64,000 nucleotides of DNA from Anniella stebbinsi (lineage: Eukaryota > Chordata > Lepidosauria > Squamata > Anniellidae): assembly GCA_029215795.1 (NCBI GenBank), contig JARDYH010000004.1, positions 203,278,017-203,342,016 of the forward strand, in the 5' to 3' direction. The notes below the pieces were generated by a model. That model was not told where the DNA came from, did no database searches, and worked only from the letters and a program-made list of their open reading frames with translations. Positions 1 to 12,300 of this stretch are shown one piece after another (the stretch's first letter is position 1; every line of letters begins with the position of its first letter). Made by a program: the position numbers and the translations under genes.

Positions 1-416
1 ACATGATAGTGATGCTTAATTCAGTAGTCCAGATGGATGGGAATATGCCTATTCTTTAACAAATTGTACTCAGGTTTGCATTACATCTGTCGTCTTTCTG
101 GTCTGGCATGTTCTTTGCTGGCCTGGCCTCTTTCCTTTCTTTTATTCTACAGTTTCTCTTCTTTTGAGTTCAAGCTTGATCTGTTTCTTCTCCCATCCCT
201 TAGATTCACTATGACTGGGTTTGGACCAGTATTCAGTGGTTGATTAGTCAACCATTGCTTAAATAGTCAACAGTTGACTATTGTGTCATCTGTCGCTTTT
301 ACACACAACGGTTGGTTATTTCCTTGAAATAACCAACGCAAATAAACAACGATGTGCAGAGTGGACTATCTGCACAACCGTTGATTACTGTGTCGTATGT
401 CGGGCTCCATCGACTA

Positions 417-490
417 TGTTGTTCCCCGCCTCGATCCAGACGGAGAGGCGGGTAAGAAATAAATTGTTATTATTGTTATTATTATTATTT
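417..490 (+). mobile_element. L2-like LINE, extreme 3' end
   Basis: A gttccccgcctc...gaggcggg segment runs into a TTATTA-type microsatellite. The reverse complement of the same arrangement ends the antisense L2-like copies at 26536 and 46147, so this is a severely 5'-truncated insertion of that family. Confidence 0.7.
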
Positions 491-1294
491 CACATTCCTA
501 CAGAGTTGCAAGGCAAGTGTGGCAGAAACCTCTGCCGCACTTGCCGAGCAAGGCTCTATAGGCATTTGTCAGCCATCCCAAGAAGTGTGTGGGAAGCTTC
601 CGATCGGTGGATTCCCACGTGCTTCCCAGGATGTGCACATGCAGTCCCTGGGTGGGGTGTCAAGAACAGCAGCGCCCTGTGTGTTCCCAGAGATGTGCAC
701 ACCCCCCCCCCCCCGCAATGCATTTGGATATGAGCTCAAGGGGATGAAAGGAGCACCTAGCATCCCCCGTCGCCATCCCCATTCGCCACCACTTTCTTGC
801 GAATGAGGGTGAGGCGGAGCCGCAAGAGGGGCGTACCACTTGGCCCTGCCCTCGTTTGCCATATGTGGCTATGGAGCATGCAGAGGGGGATGCTGACAGA
901 AAAGCTCTTCTGACAGCATCTCCCTCCACGTGCTTCTGATCCACAAATGGCAAACGAGGGTGGGCGAATGGGGACAGGGGACTCTAGGATCCTAGCATGC
1001 CCATCCTCATGAATGGGGATGGGCACCCTAGCATGTCCATCCCCATTCACCACCTCTTGGAGGAGAATGAGGGTGGGGTGCCAAGCATCTCCTGATGAGG
1101 AAATGCAGGAGAGCTTCTGGAGAAGGGGCAGGTGGCAGCAAAAGCAGCTTGGTGGCACCCCTCTTGTGTCTTCCCCCCATCTGCCCTCCCCCCGAAATGG
1201 TGGTGCTGGTTGCCACTTTCCATATCAAGGACACCACGGAGATATGAAAAGTGGGAACCAGCACTGCCATTCAGTTGGGGGGGGGGGGGGAGAG

Positions 1295-1408
1295 CAATAG
1301 TCAACCATGTGTTAATAGTCCACTCCATGGTTTACTATTAGCATGTCACATTAGCGTCATGCTAATACTCATCCATGGAGTGGACTATTAACACATGGTT
1401 GACTATTG
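1295..1408. repeat. Perfect 36-bp-arm inverted repeat
   Basis: Positions 1295-1330 and 1373-1408 are exact reverse complements (36 of 36). The 42-nt spacer contains a further inverted pair, ttagcatg and catgctaa. It would extrude as one long hairpin. Confidence 0.9.
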
Positions 1409-1847
1409 TGTCAACTAAACTATGGTTTAGTCAGGAGATGCATCCAGGCCAGGGGCTCTTAGAGCTAACAATTAGAGGCCATTGTACAGTTATTCCATTG
1501 TTTTTTGCTTAACGTATTTTCCATGTTAAGAAAAAAGATGGAAGAAGCTGTGGGAAAACATGGGAGGATTACAATTTGAAGACAGCGGCAACTGGACCCC
1601 CTGTGAAATGATGTGAATCAGGCAGGAAATGGCGTGATAAAAGCCTTGTGTGGAACCACCGTGTGTGACCTCAATGTGACCATAATTTCAATAATCCTTA
1701 CAGTAGCCCTGAAAAATAGGCCAGTATGATTTATAATTAGTTTGCAGCCCCGTGCGTGCACTCTGACGTGAGAATAAGCAATATTGATTTCAGGTAAACA
1801 TGAAAAAATTGGGTTGTTAATGTTTATAAGGCAGGGTTGAGGGTTCA

Positions 1848-2015
1848 AAGCACTTTACATAACTTATCTCAGTAATTCTTACAACAGACATTCAAAGTAA
1901 TGTCAGCTATTCTATTTTGAAGATGATGGGGGGAAAGTGGTTGATTGAAAATTGTACATTTGTTCATTTCTGAGATAAGGACATTTTAACTGAGGACTTC
2001 CTGGCTTACAGCTCA
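1848..2015 (+). repeat. MIR-like (CORE-SINE) remnant
   Basis: The run caaagcactttacataactt, then atctcagtaattcttacaaca, then a degraded ttttgaagatga segment, resembles the amniote MIR core. Old and diverged. Confidence 0.55.
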
Positions 2016-2185
2016 CAGCACACTGAATCAGATCTCAAGATGCTTTCCAAAATTTCATCTTTCTCTAAAGTATTTGTTTAATTTTTTCTTTGTTACATAC
2101 CTATATACGGCACCTTTCATATATGCATTTCCAGGGCAGGAAATAAAATTTGCAATAAAACAATACAATCAAAAATTAAAACAGG

Positions 2186-2312
2186 GATAGGCCCTCCAGA
2201 TGTTTTGGCCTACAAGTCCCATGATCCCTCACCATTATGACATGCTGGCTAGGTATGATGTCAGTTGTAGGCCAAAACATTGGGAGGGCCACAAATCATC
2301 CACCACTGATCT
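2186..2312. mobile_element. Palindromic repeat of the GATGTTTTGGCCTACAA type
   Basis: Left arm gccctccagatgttttggcc, right arm ggccaaaacattgggagggc, separated by atgatccctcaccattatg and a ctggctagg segment. The same fold-back family recurs about ten times in the window (for example 36700, 43365, 44960, 56800, 57465). Probably a non-autonomous DNA transposon. Confidence 0.7.
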
Positions 2313-2439
2313 AAAACAGCAAATATCAATCAGCTTAAAAAACACCAGAGGAGCAACAACAACAACAAGAATTAAAAGGCAGATAAAATACAATAGATAT
2401 GAAAAGGCCTGGGAAATAAAAGGTCTTTCTTGAGCATCA

Positions 2440-3085
2440 AAAAGACAAAAGTATAGATGCCGTGTGTGCCTCCATGGGCTGAATGTTCAAAGGCAGATAG
2501 CCATAACCAAGAAGGCATTATATCCCTCTACCCATCTCACCTAAGGTGGTGGGTACATCCAGAGAAGGACTTCTGTAAGTGACTTTAGTGCACAAGGCGG
2601 TTGATGTAAAAGTACACATTGGTTAAGTTTCCAATATCCCAAGCCAGATGGGGTTTTAAAGATAAGCAGCACCAGTACTTAATTGAAAACTCTGAAGCTT
2701 TTCAAACACTGATGAGATATATTTTTAGCAACTGGTTCCAGTTAACAACCTGGTGACTGTTTCTGAACAATCTTCAAAGGCAGACCCATGTACAACATAC
2801 TTTAGTAGTCTAATCTGTGGATAATAGTGGCCAGGCTGACGCCACTGGTGAGAGGTGTTCCATGCCACACTTACCATTTGGGCCTCCAGTTACAAAGCTT
2901 GACCAGTGAGTTCCCCAGACTACACACTTAATCCTTAAGGGGCATGTGAACAAGTGGAACATCACCACCCAGAACAGACAAAACATGTATCTTATAAGGA
3001 TCAATCTTACACTTAGTGGCTGTCACCCAGCCTGTTACTGATCTCAGGAACCATTAACAATTCCACCTCCTTAGCTGACTCAGAT
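2440..3085 (-). mobile_element. Old L2-like LINE fragment, antisense
   Basis: The stretch aatcttcaaaggcagaccca, tgtacaacatactttagtag and ataatagtggccaggctgac corresponds to the ORF2 C-terminal part of the better-preserved antisense L2-like copy at 26.7-27.2 kb. It is heavily diverged, with no open frame. Confidence 0.6.
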
Positions 3086-3336
3086 GATTCACTTCATTTC
3101 ATATACTATACTTGATGTCCATTATAGTGCTTCCTATTTCCAAGTGTCTTCTCCATGTTAGTCTTTCACTTAGAGATTGTTTCGTGCCTCATTGTCAGAT
3201 CAATCCCACAGATTCAGGGACAATGTGTTTTGTACATAGTACAATTGTTGTACATCTGAATAGTCCTAGCAGGTATTTTACACAGCTTCAGCTAACCATC
3301 ACAAAGCTTAACATAATTAATATGGTTCTTTAATAG

Positions 3337-3363
3337 GGCAAAGATGGCGAACCTGGCCTTGAT
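3337..3363 (+). CDS. COL25A1: COL25A1 exon: Gly-X-Y triplets (27 nt)
   Basis: Nine codons, GKDGEPGLD, three collagen triplets in phase 0. The acceptor is ttctttaatag and the donor is gtaagt, both good matches to consensus. A 27-nt exon is a standard unit in fibril-associated and transmembrane collagens. No earlier collagen exon was seen in positions 1-3336, so the preceding intron is at least 3.3 kb. Confidence 0.87.
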
Positions 3364-6300
3364 GTAAGTAATATTTATCATCCGTTTATTTGTGTGGTAG
3401 GTAACGATTTCTTTCAAATAATGATTGCATGCTTGGAGTATGTTGGATTTTTTTTCCCCATTTGGTGTGCATGACAATCATGCAGAGAATATACTAAACA
3501 TTGCATTGTTGTATGTCTTTAAATAACAACAGAGAAAGAGAAATAACACTTGGGAGTGTGAAAAGACCACTGCTAAGAAAGGGCTGCCTTGTAAATCCCA
3601 CCATAAATAGTGCCACTAATAAGTGCCTGCAGCAACTAATGCTAACTAGAGCACCTGATTGATGTCCATGGAAAGTGCTATTATAATTCTGTGCTGTTAT
3701 CACAGAGTTGGTACCACAGGACATTCATTTTGTGGTAGCAGCAGCCCTTACACGATTCTGGTGTTTTTCACCTTGCAGACACAAGCCCCCTAAACGGAAG
3801 GTTGCCATCTCATGTTAAAATAGTTTAGATTTCATGGGAAGTTATCTCACACAAACACATGACCGTATGCAGCATCCACACCATTCTGTTTCCAAGTTGC
3901 TCTAGCACCACCGATTGCATGCGGCGATTGCAGTTGAGCGTATTTCTTAACAGAAGTTGCAATTGGACATTCCATGTTATATAACTTCTTTATGGTGGGA
4001 GAGACTATTTGTCATCTTTTTCCCCAGTGTGTTCAGCGCCAATGACACCCCCCACACCCATTGAAGCACTTCTGTTTAGACATTGCTAGTGCTAGGTTGC
4101 ATGTAGGAAAATAGAAGTGACCTTTGCTTTATCTGGAAATCTTCAATAGCTCTATCTTGCTGAATATTATGACCTTTTAAAACTCCACATTATTTGGTAC
4201 AATATTCTTGGTGTGTGTGTGCGCGCGCCTATGATTCAGTTATACAATAAAAATAAACCCACATATCAATTTACAGAAGCCAATAGAGGTATTTTTGTTC
4301 ATTTTTTATAGGGTTTCCCTGGTCCTCGCGGAGAAAAGGGTGATGTAGGAGAAAAGGGAGAAAAGGTGACCTCAATGCTATTAACCGTTGTTTGATTACT
4401 TAGCCTAGTCAGCTTTTTTGTCCCAGTCCTATAATTTGTCCCATTAAGAGCGACCTTTGTTCCTTCTGTGTGCCAAAAGCCATGTCACGGATCTTTGCTA
4501 GACAAAGTCATCTGTCAGAATGTGAAACGAAGCTTCCACCCAGATCCAAAAAGGTCAGCAGTTTCCATAATGGGAGAGGAATGGCTTTCTCCTCCAAGAC
4601 TCCTGGCAGTCTGTGTTTGTTTATATAACAGCTACTGACAAGAGACATTGGAGTAGCAACAAGGCAGGAGACAGTGGGCCAGATTGACAGCTTGTGTAAA
4701 TCAATATAGCTCCATTGACTTCAATTAGATGTGTGCTGTATTTATACCGTGCAAGCATCTGGCTCATGGCTGAGAAGACAGAAGCTAAACTAAAACATTT
4801 TGAGTACATCCAGAGAAAGTTAGGCATGTTTGAGTCCTCTTGAAAGTGATGGTTAAGCACATGATTAAGCACTTAATCCTGTCGATGCAACTTCAGCCTG
4901 TTGTTGGATTGCTCCTGACAAATGCAGGAGCTCTGTTGCACATGCAGGGCTCTTGTGCATGCACAGGCTCCTATATACAGTTCTTTATGTACATCTTCAC
5001 TGCAAGTGCAATGCTGGGGGTGTGGGAGCTCTGGAGGCACACAGAACTCTTGCATTTCTCTGTTCAATTCAGTGGGCGGGATCAAAAGGAGCAAGTTTCA
5101 GAAATTAAGAACAAGAGCAAAGAGAGACATCAACAGTAGCTTCCTTAATACATTATACTCATGGAGGAGTCATCACTCAGTTACCCTGGAGTGGGGCTCC
5201 AATGCTGCCCCTGTCCCTGAAGCTATGTGCTAGGCATGTCTGTGTGTTAGGCATGAATGACTGTGATGGGAAAGTCAACATGAATAGACTTTCCCAGGAG
5301 CTGGAACCTTGCTTCATAAGGATTCCATTCCCAGGGAAATGTATATGCATAGATGGTTATAGGGAGCCTTTCCCCTTGCAGATATCCACACCTCATGCAT
5401 GAACATTGCAGACAGGGGATGCCATGCAACCTTGGGACTGGAGCCAGGAACACAGCTCCCCTTCCCTCTTTGCATGTATAACACAGGAAAAGGGCTAAGG
5501 TGGGACTAGGATGTTGAAGCAGCACTGGAGGCTACACGTAGTATTCATTAAAGGTGGTACACAGGGGAAAACATTGGTTTGGGTCCGACTCCTGTGTTTT
5601 GGACTTCGATTCAGAGCTTTGGACTGACATCATACTTTGATGCAGATCTGATGTTGAGCCTTTCATCAGTCCATTTTCCAAGGTTTGTGATGTCTTCCTC
5701 GTTGACTATGATAAGGAAATCAGCTGTCATTAAGATTTTAATTGTTTGGTAGAATAGAGTGAAACCTACAAGATTTCACATCAGTAAATGCAGGGGATTT
5801 TGTGCAATAAGCCTGTAAAATGTATGTGGAATTAACAGGAATGCCTATACCTTTTAAAAAAAAAATTTGGATGAAATATGCAGGCATAGTATGTAGTCCC
5901 TTCTGAGGAGATAAAGGCTACTACATTTCAGACAAATAGGTATAGGGGTTTTGAATCTTAAATATTGCATTTGATTTGTGTGTGGAGTGGGGAGAGAGAG
6001 AACTGATCTGGACCCTTCTGCTGCCCCCTTAGTAGAGATGGGAGAATGAGTGATGTTCGAGCTTGTACAGGTTCTCTGTTTTTCACCTCGATGCTCGTCT
6101 CACCTTGTTCTCACTCCCAAACGTGAGAGTCTTTTTTTCCGAACAGGAAAAGTGTGCAATTTCTAACACAAAAAATATGCATTTTTTCCACACACATATC
6201 CCCCAAATGCAATTTCCCCCATAGGTTAAAATGTGAAAATCCATTGTGGGGGTAATTTCCATTTTTGGAGTGGCGCACTTGCACTAGGTTTGCCACTCTC

Positions 6301-9300
6301 CAGTTTCATCCTTCATGGAGTGCATGTCTGACACTTTATTGAAGTATATGAAATTGTACACAAAAGTAGTGCTTGGTACACATGATGAGAGCAATCCTAA
6401 TCCTCAGATCCTCAGCTTGATGGAGTGATTTAAGATAAAATCCATTAGTCTCCACAGGCAGGAGAGGAGTTCCACCACCTGCAGAGGCCCTTGTTCCACC
6501 CGAAGAAATGTTCAAAAAATATCAAATTGGGTTTACAAAAGTAAAAACCACCCTCCAAAATTCCAAGGCAAGTCTTACATTTCGGGACCATCCCACTAAA
6601 GTGTCCCATTTCATCTTGGAATTTGTGCTTCATCCAACATGGATGCACACTCCTAATATTAACTTTAAAGTGAGAAAAATGAACAGAATAGAAGGGAATA
6701 GTTATTAAAACTAAACTATATATTGAAGAATAATAATTTCAGTTTGTAGAGCGTGAAATAGTGGCATAAATCTTAGCTTATGCCATTGTATACTGCTTGA
6801 TTTTTCTCTATGAGAACCATTTATTTTTAGGATGAGGCCATAAGTTTTACTTAGTCAGACCATAATTCATATATTGAAGTCAATGGGCCTTTTTGTATGA
6901 CACAGCCTATCGTGGCTTAATTTACCCACAGGCGTTGCCATTTTTGTATGGTGAACACTCTAAAACATGCAATGGGTTATTTGGGGGTCATCTAACCCTC
7001 AACTCCTGCCACTTCAGTTTGCACCACAAGACAAACCACAGCGAGCGATACAAAATTAGCACCTGATGGCACCCAGCATGACATGGCAGCCCTGCAGATA
7101 AATTAAGCCATGGTGGGCTGTTGTGTCGTGACCCAGGACAATGATTTTAAACTGCAGGATGATACAGTTTTTGTAACTGCAAAGATTTTCCATAGGTTTT
7201 CTGGGAGCGTGGAATAAATCGACATTTGGATGAAATCTGCCTTTCAAATCCATTAATGTTTTTCTACTCTTTAAAACTCATAAATATTAGAGCCAAATTT
7301 AAATCCTACATAAAATTGTCCAATTTGATTCTTCCTGGTCACATTTTGATGAACACCCTTATCTTAGGCACTTCAGCATCTTAGGCAAAATGCCAAAATA
7401 CCTGTCCCATACTAATCTGTTCAGTTTTGTTGACTTATCAGCTCTTCTTCCAAACCAGCTCTTTGGGCCTACAGCTTGGTCATAATCCTTTATCAGGCTT
7501 CCTTCACTCAAACGCCACCTACTACTCACTTCTGGGGTCCTTTGCCTGTATCCATCTGCCTTTTGATGGGCCATAACAACTTTGTGCGAAGCCACTTCAG
7601 AGTTTGTGTTAAGCATGAGATAAATATATATAACAAAATAAATAGCTGCTCACTCTCAGCACACATGTGCTGCCATTTAGGCCTGCCAAAGGGTAGTGTT
7701 GGCCCTGGAGAAAGTGTAACTCACACTTGGGGTAATGCATTATTTGAATAGAGTGTGGAGTGCCTCTCACATGTTCAGATGTGTTATGTCCATCACTTTT
7801 GTTACCATACTAAATAGAAACACTGTTTCAAACAAAGTTCTATTCCTTAGGCAGCATCTTCCGCTGTGTTCCCACTTGATCTGTTGTGCAAATGGGATCT
7901 GGCACTCACACAACAGAAAGCAAGCAGTTCTAAAAGCAACCCCAGAAACAAATGGAAATGCACATTTCCGAATCGGTACAGGTCTTTTGAGCTTCCTTCT
8001 GCACGTTCTGCTGACCTGCCCCATTCCAGAAACTAGTGTTTCTGCTCATTCCGGGTTGCTTTTTGAACTGCTAGTTCCCTGACACTGCCCTTTGACTCAC
8101 GATTTTCTGTGTTTCATCCACTAAGTTCTGCAGTTTTTGCTTCTTCTTTTTTTTATCTCCAATGTACTCCAAAATGTTTTGGCACACAGACAAGACAGAT
8201 GAATAATACTTTTCATATGATGTAATACAGTATATCTCTCCATGGATATGTGTTTGATTCTCATTGGAATGTTTGTCCTATATGCCATAGTATATCATGC
8301 GTGTTGTGTAATGTCACTTTTTAAATATATTTTAGCACGATAATTAATTTCTTACATTAACTTAAGGTGGAAGCCTAACGCTTTGGGGGAATTTGGGAGT
8401 TTGACAGTGATTTTATAGAATATATGCTTTGCCTTATTAAATATTGTTACGTTAAAAAGGAATTGTATCAAAACTTTTATTTTCTGCTGTAAATGGATGC
8501 ATAATATTTTTGGTGAGAAAATGGGTGAATGTCCATTTGCTATATGTCATCATAATCTTGTCTACCTTTCCAGAGGTGCATCCTTCCCTTCTCCTTTTAC
8601 CTTGTTTCCTTACAATTCCTCTTGTCTTTTTTACCCTTTTCCTTACAAATTAAATCTTTCCTACAGCCATGACTTTGACAATCCCTCCTTGGTTGCTCCT
8701 TATTTTATTCTACTAATTTTCCTTCTGCTATTTCTCCAACTCCCTAATATTCTTAATTTTCCCTCATTGTGTGTGGTGTCCCCCCCCAAAAAAATAGAAG
8801 CACTTTTGGTTGTGTTGAAAACTGTGAGTGAGCCTGAAATTCATTTACCATTGTGATCAACTGGTCAGTTGTGAAGTCAATTTTAAATTAGCTCTCAAAT
8901 TGTCTCCCACTGACTGAAGATGAAGTCAGTTTCACAAAAAGCAGTTCTATATTTCTAAGCACCAGATTTGTTTAGTAAAATCAGTTACTCTACATTCTGA
9001 AATTTCTGTAATGCACAATTCTTTAAAAGCAGTTCTATTTTCAGGCACATGGCTACGCTCTGGAAAAGATACTTTAATACATGAAAAATGCTAAAGAACA
9101 TTTTATTGTAATTTTAATTAGAACGAGAAGGTCCGCTGGATAAATATTATAATATCTTTAGATCAAGCAACTTGGTTCTTTTTGCAGGGTTGGAAAAGGA
9201 ATCCAAACCTGATTTGCTAGGCAACTGACCCTTTATTGAACTTTTTTTTAAATGGTATTAACAGAACAATGGTCTAGCAAAGACCAGATTTGAACTAATA

Positions 9301-12300
9301 AACAGAATATAATTTAGGAAAAGATGGGTTGTAGTAAATTGAGCTCGTTAAAATCCACCAAAGATTTAGTTTGTCTTATTTTCTCATGTCGTTCCACTTT
9401 ATTCGGTTCACCATAGCTACATCAATATATTCAGTTTAAATAAACCCAACACTAAGCTTCTAGATGGAGCATTCAATCCTGAATATTGAGGTGCAACACT
9501 CTTAGAGTAATGTATGCACAATTAGATATAAGAGGTATTCCTGGGTGCACAGGATTTCCTGTTCCATTCTGCGGCTCCATGTATGCAAAAGCATGAGTTT
9601 CCCTCTTCCTTTGAAGCTTCCCTTGAGAAAGATGAGGAAGCTCTTCTGAACAGGATCTCAGGTGAAATACGCATTTCACTGCAGTGGCATGAGGACCTAC
9701 TTTCCTGTAGCTTAATCCCACACAACTCTAGAAATGTGTCCATGCATATTTTAAAAAATGTGGCTGGGGTGAATGTTCCTTCCTATGCAAATGTCACTGC
9801 CCCTAGGAGTGCTCTGAGGCTTTTCTTGGGAAAGGACCATAGTCCCTCCTTATGGGAAATCAAGACCAGGAAATTACCTCCAACACCACTGTGGTAATAT
9901 GTGAATTGGCCCTTGGAAAATTGATTGGCGCATCCAATCAATCAATTGTTGTGAACCGCCCAGAATGTTTTGACTATTGGATGGCAAAGAAACATAATTA
10001 ATTAATTAATTAATTAAATGCTTTCAAGAGATTACTGAACTGGGTGAATTTTATTTGAAGGGTTTTTTAGATGCCGCTGTGGGTCCAATAACCAACAAAT
10101 AGGTAATCTTTTCAAGCACTGCTTTAGGATAATAACAACATTATAATAACAACAACGCAGAAACTCAATACAACCAAACAGATGCAGTTGTTGCTTATGA
10201 TCATCATATAATTTATTTGTCCACATAATGCCTTGTGCAAACTAGAACACAGTGGTAAGTGTCCTTTCAGCCCTCCATTGGCTAAAAAAATAATTTTAAA
10301 AAATATATATATTAAAACATCTCAGTTTTTTTCCCTGAAAAGAATGAATCATTTGTTTTATCCAAACTATTGTGTCCACAGGGGGAAAAGGGAAAGAAAG
10401 GCAAAAAGGGGCCTAAAGGGGAGAAAGGAGAACAGGGTGCCCCGGGATTAGATGCACCTTGCCCATTGGTACGTCTCACACCTGTATTGGAAATGTCTCC
10501 TCTTACAGTAGATAATATAGTAGGATGTTACAATATAAGGAGGAACAAGCTACAGCTTTTGTGTAATGCTGGTATTAATTCAGACCAAAGAACCCAATTG
10601 TCCAGGTTCTTTAAAAAAATATCAGACATTTGGCCTAACTCTCTTTAAAGCAGCATTTGAAATTCTTGAACTAGAATAGGCATTCATGGCAGATTTGTCT
10701 ATAATTTGCTGTGTAAATGCTTTCATTCAGGATGCTAGTTGTCGTTTCTCATATGGGTAACACTTGTCCCTGGTACTTGACCTATTTCTAGGAAGCAAAC
10801 CACCAGCATCATTACTGGTTCGCACTTCTTGTTAGCTTGCTCCTCTTTTCCTTTGCTCTTGTTTGGTTGTTCCAGCGAAGTCAATGCAAAAGTCATTTCT
10901 TAGTAACGTTGCAAGTTAATCTTTACAAACAGGGATTCCGTGGAATTAAGGGGGAAAAAGGGGAGCCAGGCCAGCCAGGCCTGGATGGGCTGGATGCCCC
11001 TTGCCAATTGGTACAGTATTGCTCTTTCCTTCCAACCCTGCATGTGATTCCTGTGTTTCCAGTCAGTTGTTTCCAATGTAAAGTTTACAATGAACAGACT
11101 TTACATTATACCTCCCCATACATGCATGTGCATGATCAAACTGGCTGCTTTGGTGACAATAACAGCACCCAGAGATCATACATCCTATCGACATCCGCAG
11201 CGTAACACAGTGCACTTTTGCGCACCTGCATCACACAGTGGATCTGAGTTTGTTTTAGTCCAACGTTTGCAATAAGTATGATTCCCCCTTCTCTTCCCTG
11301 TCGCCACCCACCAAACATGCTCTGCCGTACTCACCATTAATGGAATTGTCCTCTCTGCTGACCTGAAGCAGAGACACCAATCACAGGGCGGACTAAATTA
11401 TGCTTGCCCTGCCCCTAGGTGTGAATTTGATCTTAGCTCACCACCACTGAACGAGGTTTACACTTTAGAGTCTCGGGTGTTTGTGCAGCTTCTTTTTTAA
11501 TATCATAAAACTGGGGTAATATAAGACCTGTGCACAAGGGGGAAAAAATGAATAAACTCTAATCCGAAGCATACGGATGTAAAATCAGAGATACTTTCCT
11601 GTAATAATATCAGTATGTGTGCGTACACAAATCCAGTGGAGGCTGGTGGCTCCGATGTCTGTGGGCCTGTGAAACTGCTCTGAGTTTCAGCCAGAAACAG
11701 TCAGAACTCTAAAGGAGATAGCCAAGGTGCTGAAGCGGAGTGCACTGACAGCATCGGATATCGGAGCCGCCAATCTCCACTGCAGATGCCCCAAACCAGT
11801 AAGTTTTCTCATCTTTGTGCAGTTATAGAAACTTCCTTGTTAACTTCAGTAAGCACCTGGTCCCACTGCTCCACCTCCTTGCAGCCTCCACAGATGTCCC
11901 CTCTAAGAAAGTGAGCAGTGACACGTGTGAGGGAGAGGGACGTGCCTTGCCCATGCCTTGCCCATTTCTTCTGGGCGGCTGGGTGGATTGTGCCCAAAGT
12001 GAAAAAGCAAACCAGTGGGCAGTGAGAAGGAGGTGGACCCACTGAAGGCATCCTACCCAAGGGCCCTCCAAAACCTGGAGCAAGCACTGGGTCCATGCAC
12101 ACCCCTCTGTTTAAATGAAAGGAGAAATATATACACACACATGAGTTCTGTGTGCACAAAGGATTGAGGCCATGGGTTCCAGGCATTGTGTGAGGACTTA
12201 CAGTGTGTTCCTGGAAAGAACCATGCATGTGTGAGGACTTACAGTGTGTTCCTGGAAGAAACCATACACACCTCCTATGTCTCCAGGCATGCTGGTCCCG

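Larger units (their letters stand above)
240..1440. mobile_element. Composite DNA-transposon region with repeated AGTCAACCAT motif
   Basis: Both edges carry the same motif family: agtcaaccattg and gttgactattgtgtcatctg near 244-295, and agtcaaccatgtgttaatag with gttgactattgtgtcaac near 1298-1415. Between them lies a GC-rich stretch with loosely repeated ctagcat...ccatccccattc blocks, a 13-C run at 702-714, a 14-G run at 1277-1290 and an L2-like 3' tail at 417-490. This is best read as one non-autonomous element interrupted by others. Open frames here are low-complexity and I do not call a gene. Confidence 0.45.
4366..10381 (+). other. COL25A1: COL25A1 intron
   Basis: A 6.0-kb intron. It contains a palindromic mobile-element remnant (6889-7136) and a LINE 3' tail with a TTAA-type microsatellite (9948-10019). 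Open frames in it are short and show no recognisable domain. Confidence 0.7.

Noticed and set aside
281..733. 150-codon frame near the left edge
   Set aside because: It crosses an L2-like tail (poly-Leu from the TTATTA repeat) and a poly-C run; not a conserved protein.
7930..8080. Similarity of ccattccagaaac-containing segments at about 8020 and 14815
   Set aside because: Probably another old repeat, but too short and diverged for me to bound or name.
10233..10451. 72-codon frame overlapping the collagen exon at 10382
   Set aside because: Different frame ([11 protein letters not shown]); an out-of-frame shadow of the Lys/Gly-rich exon.
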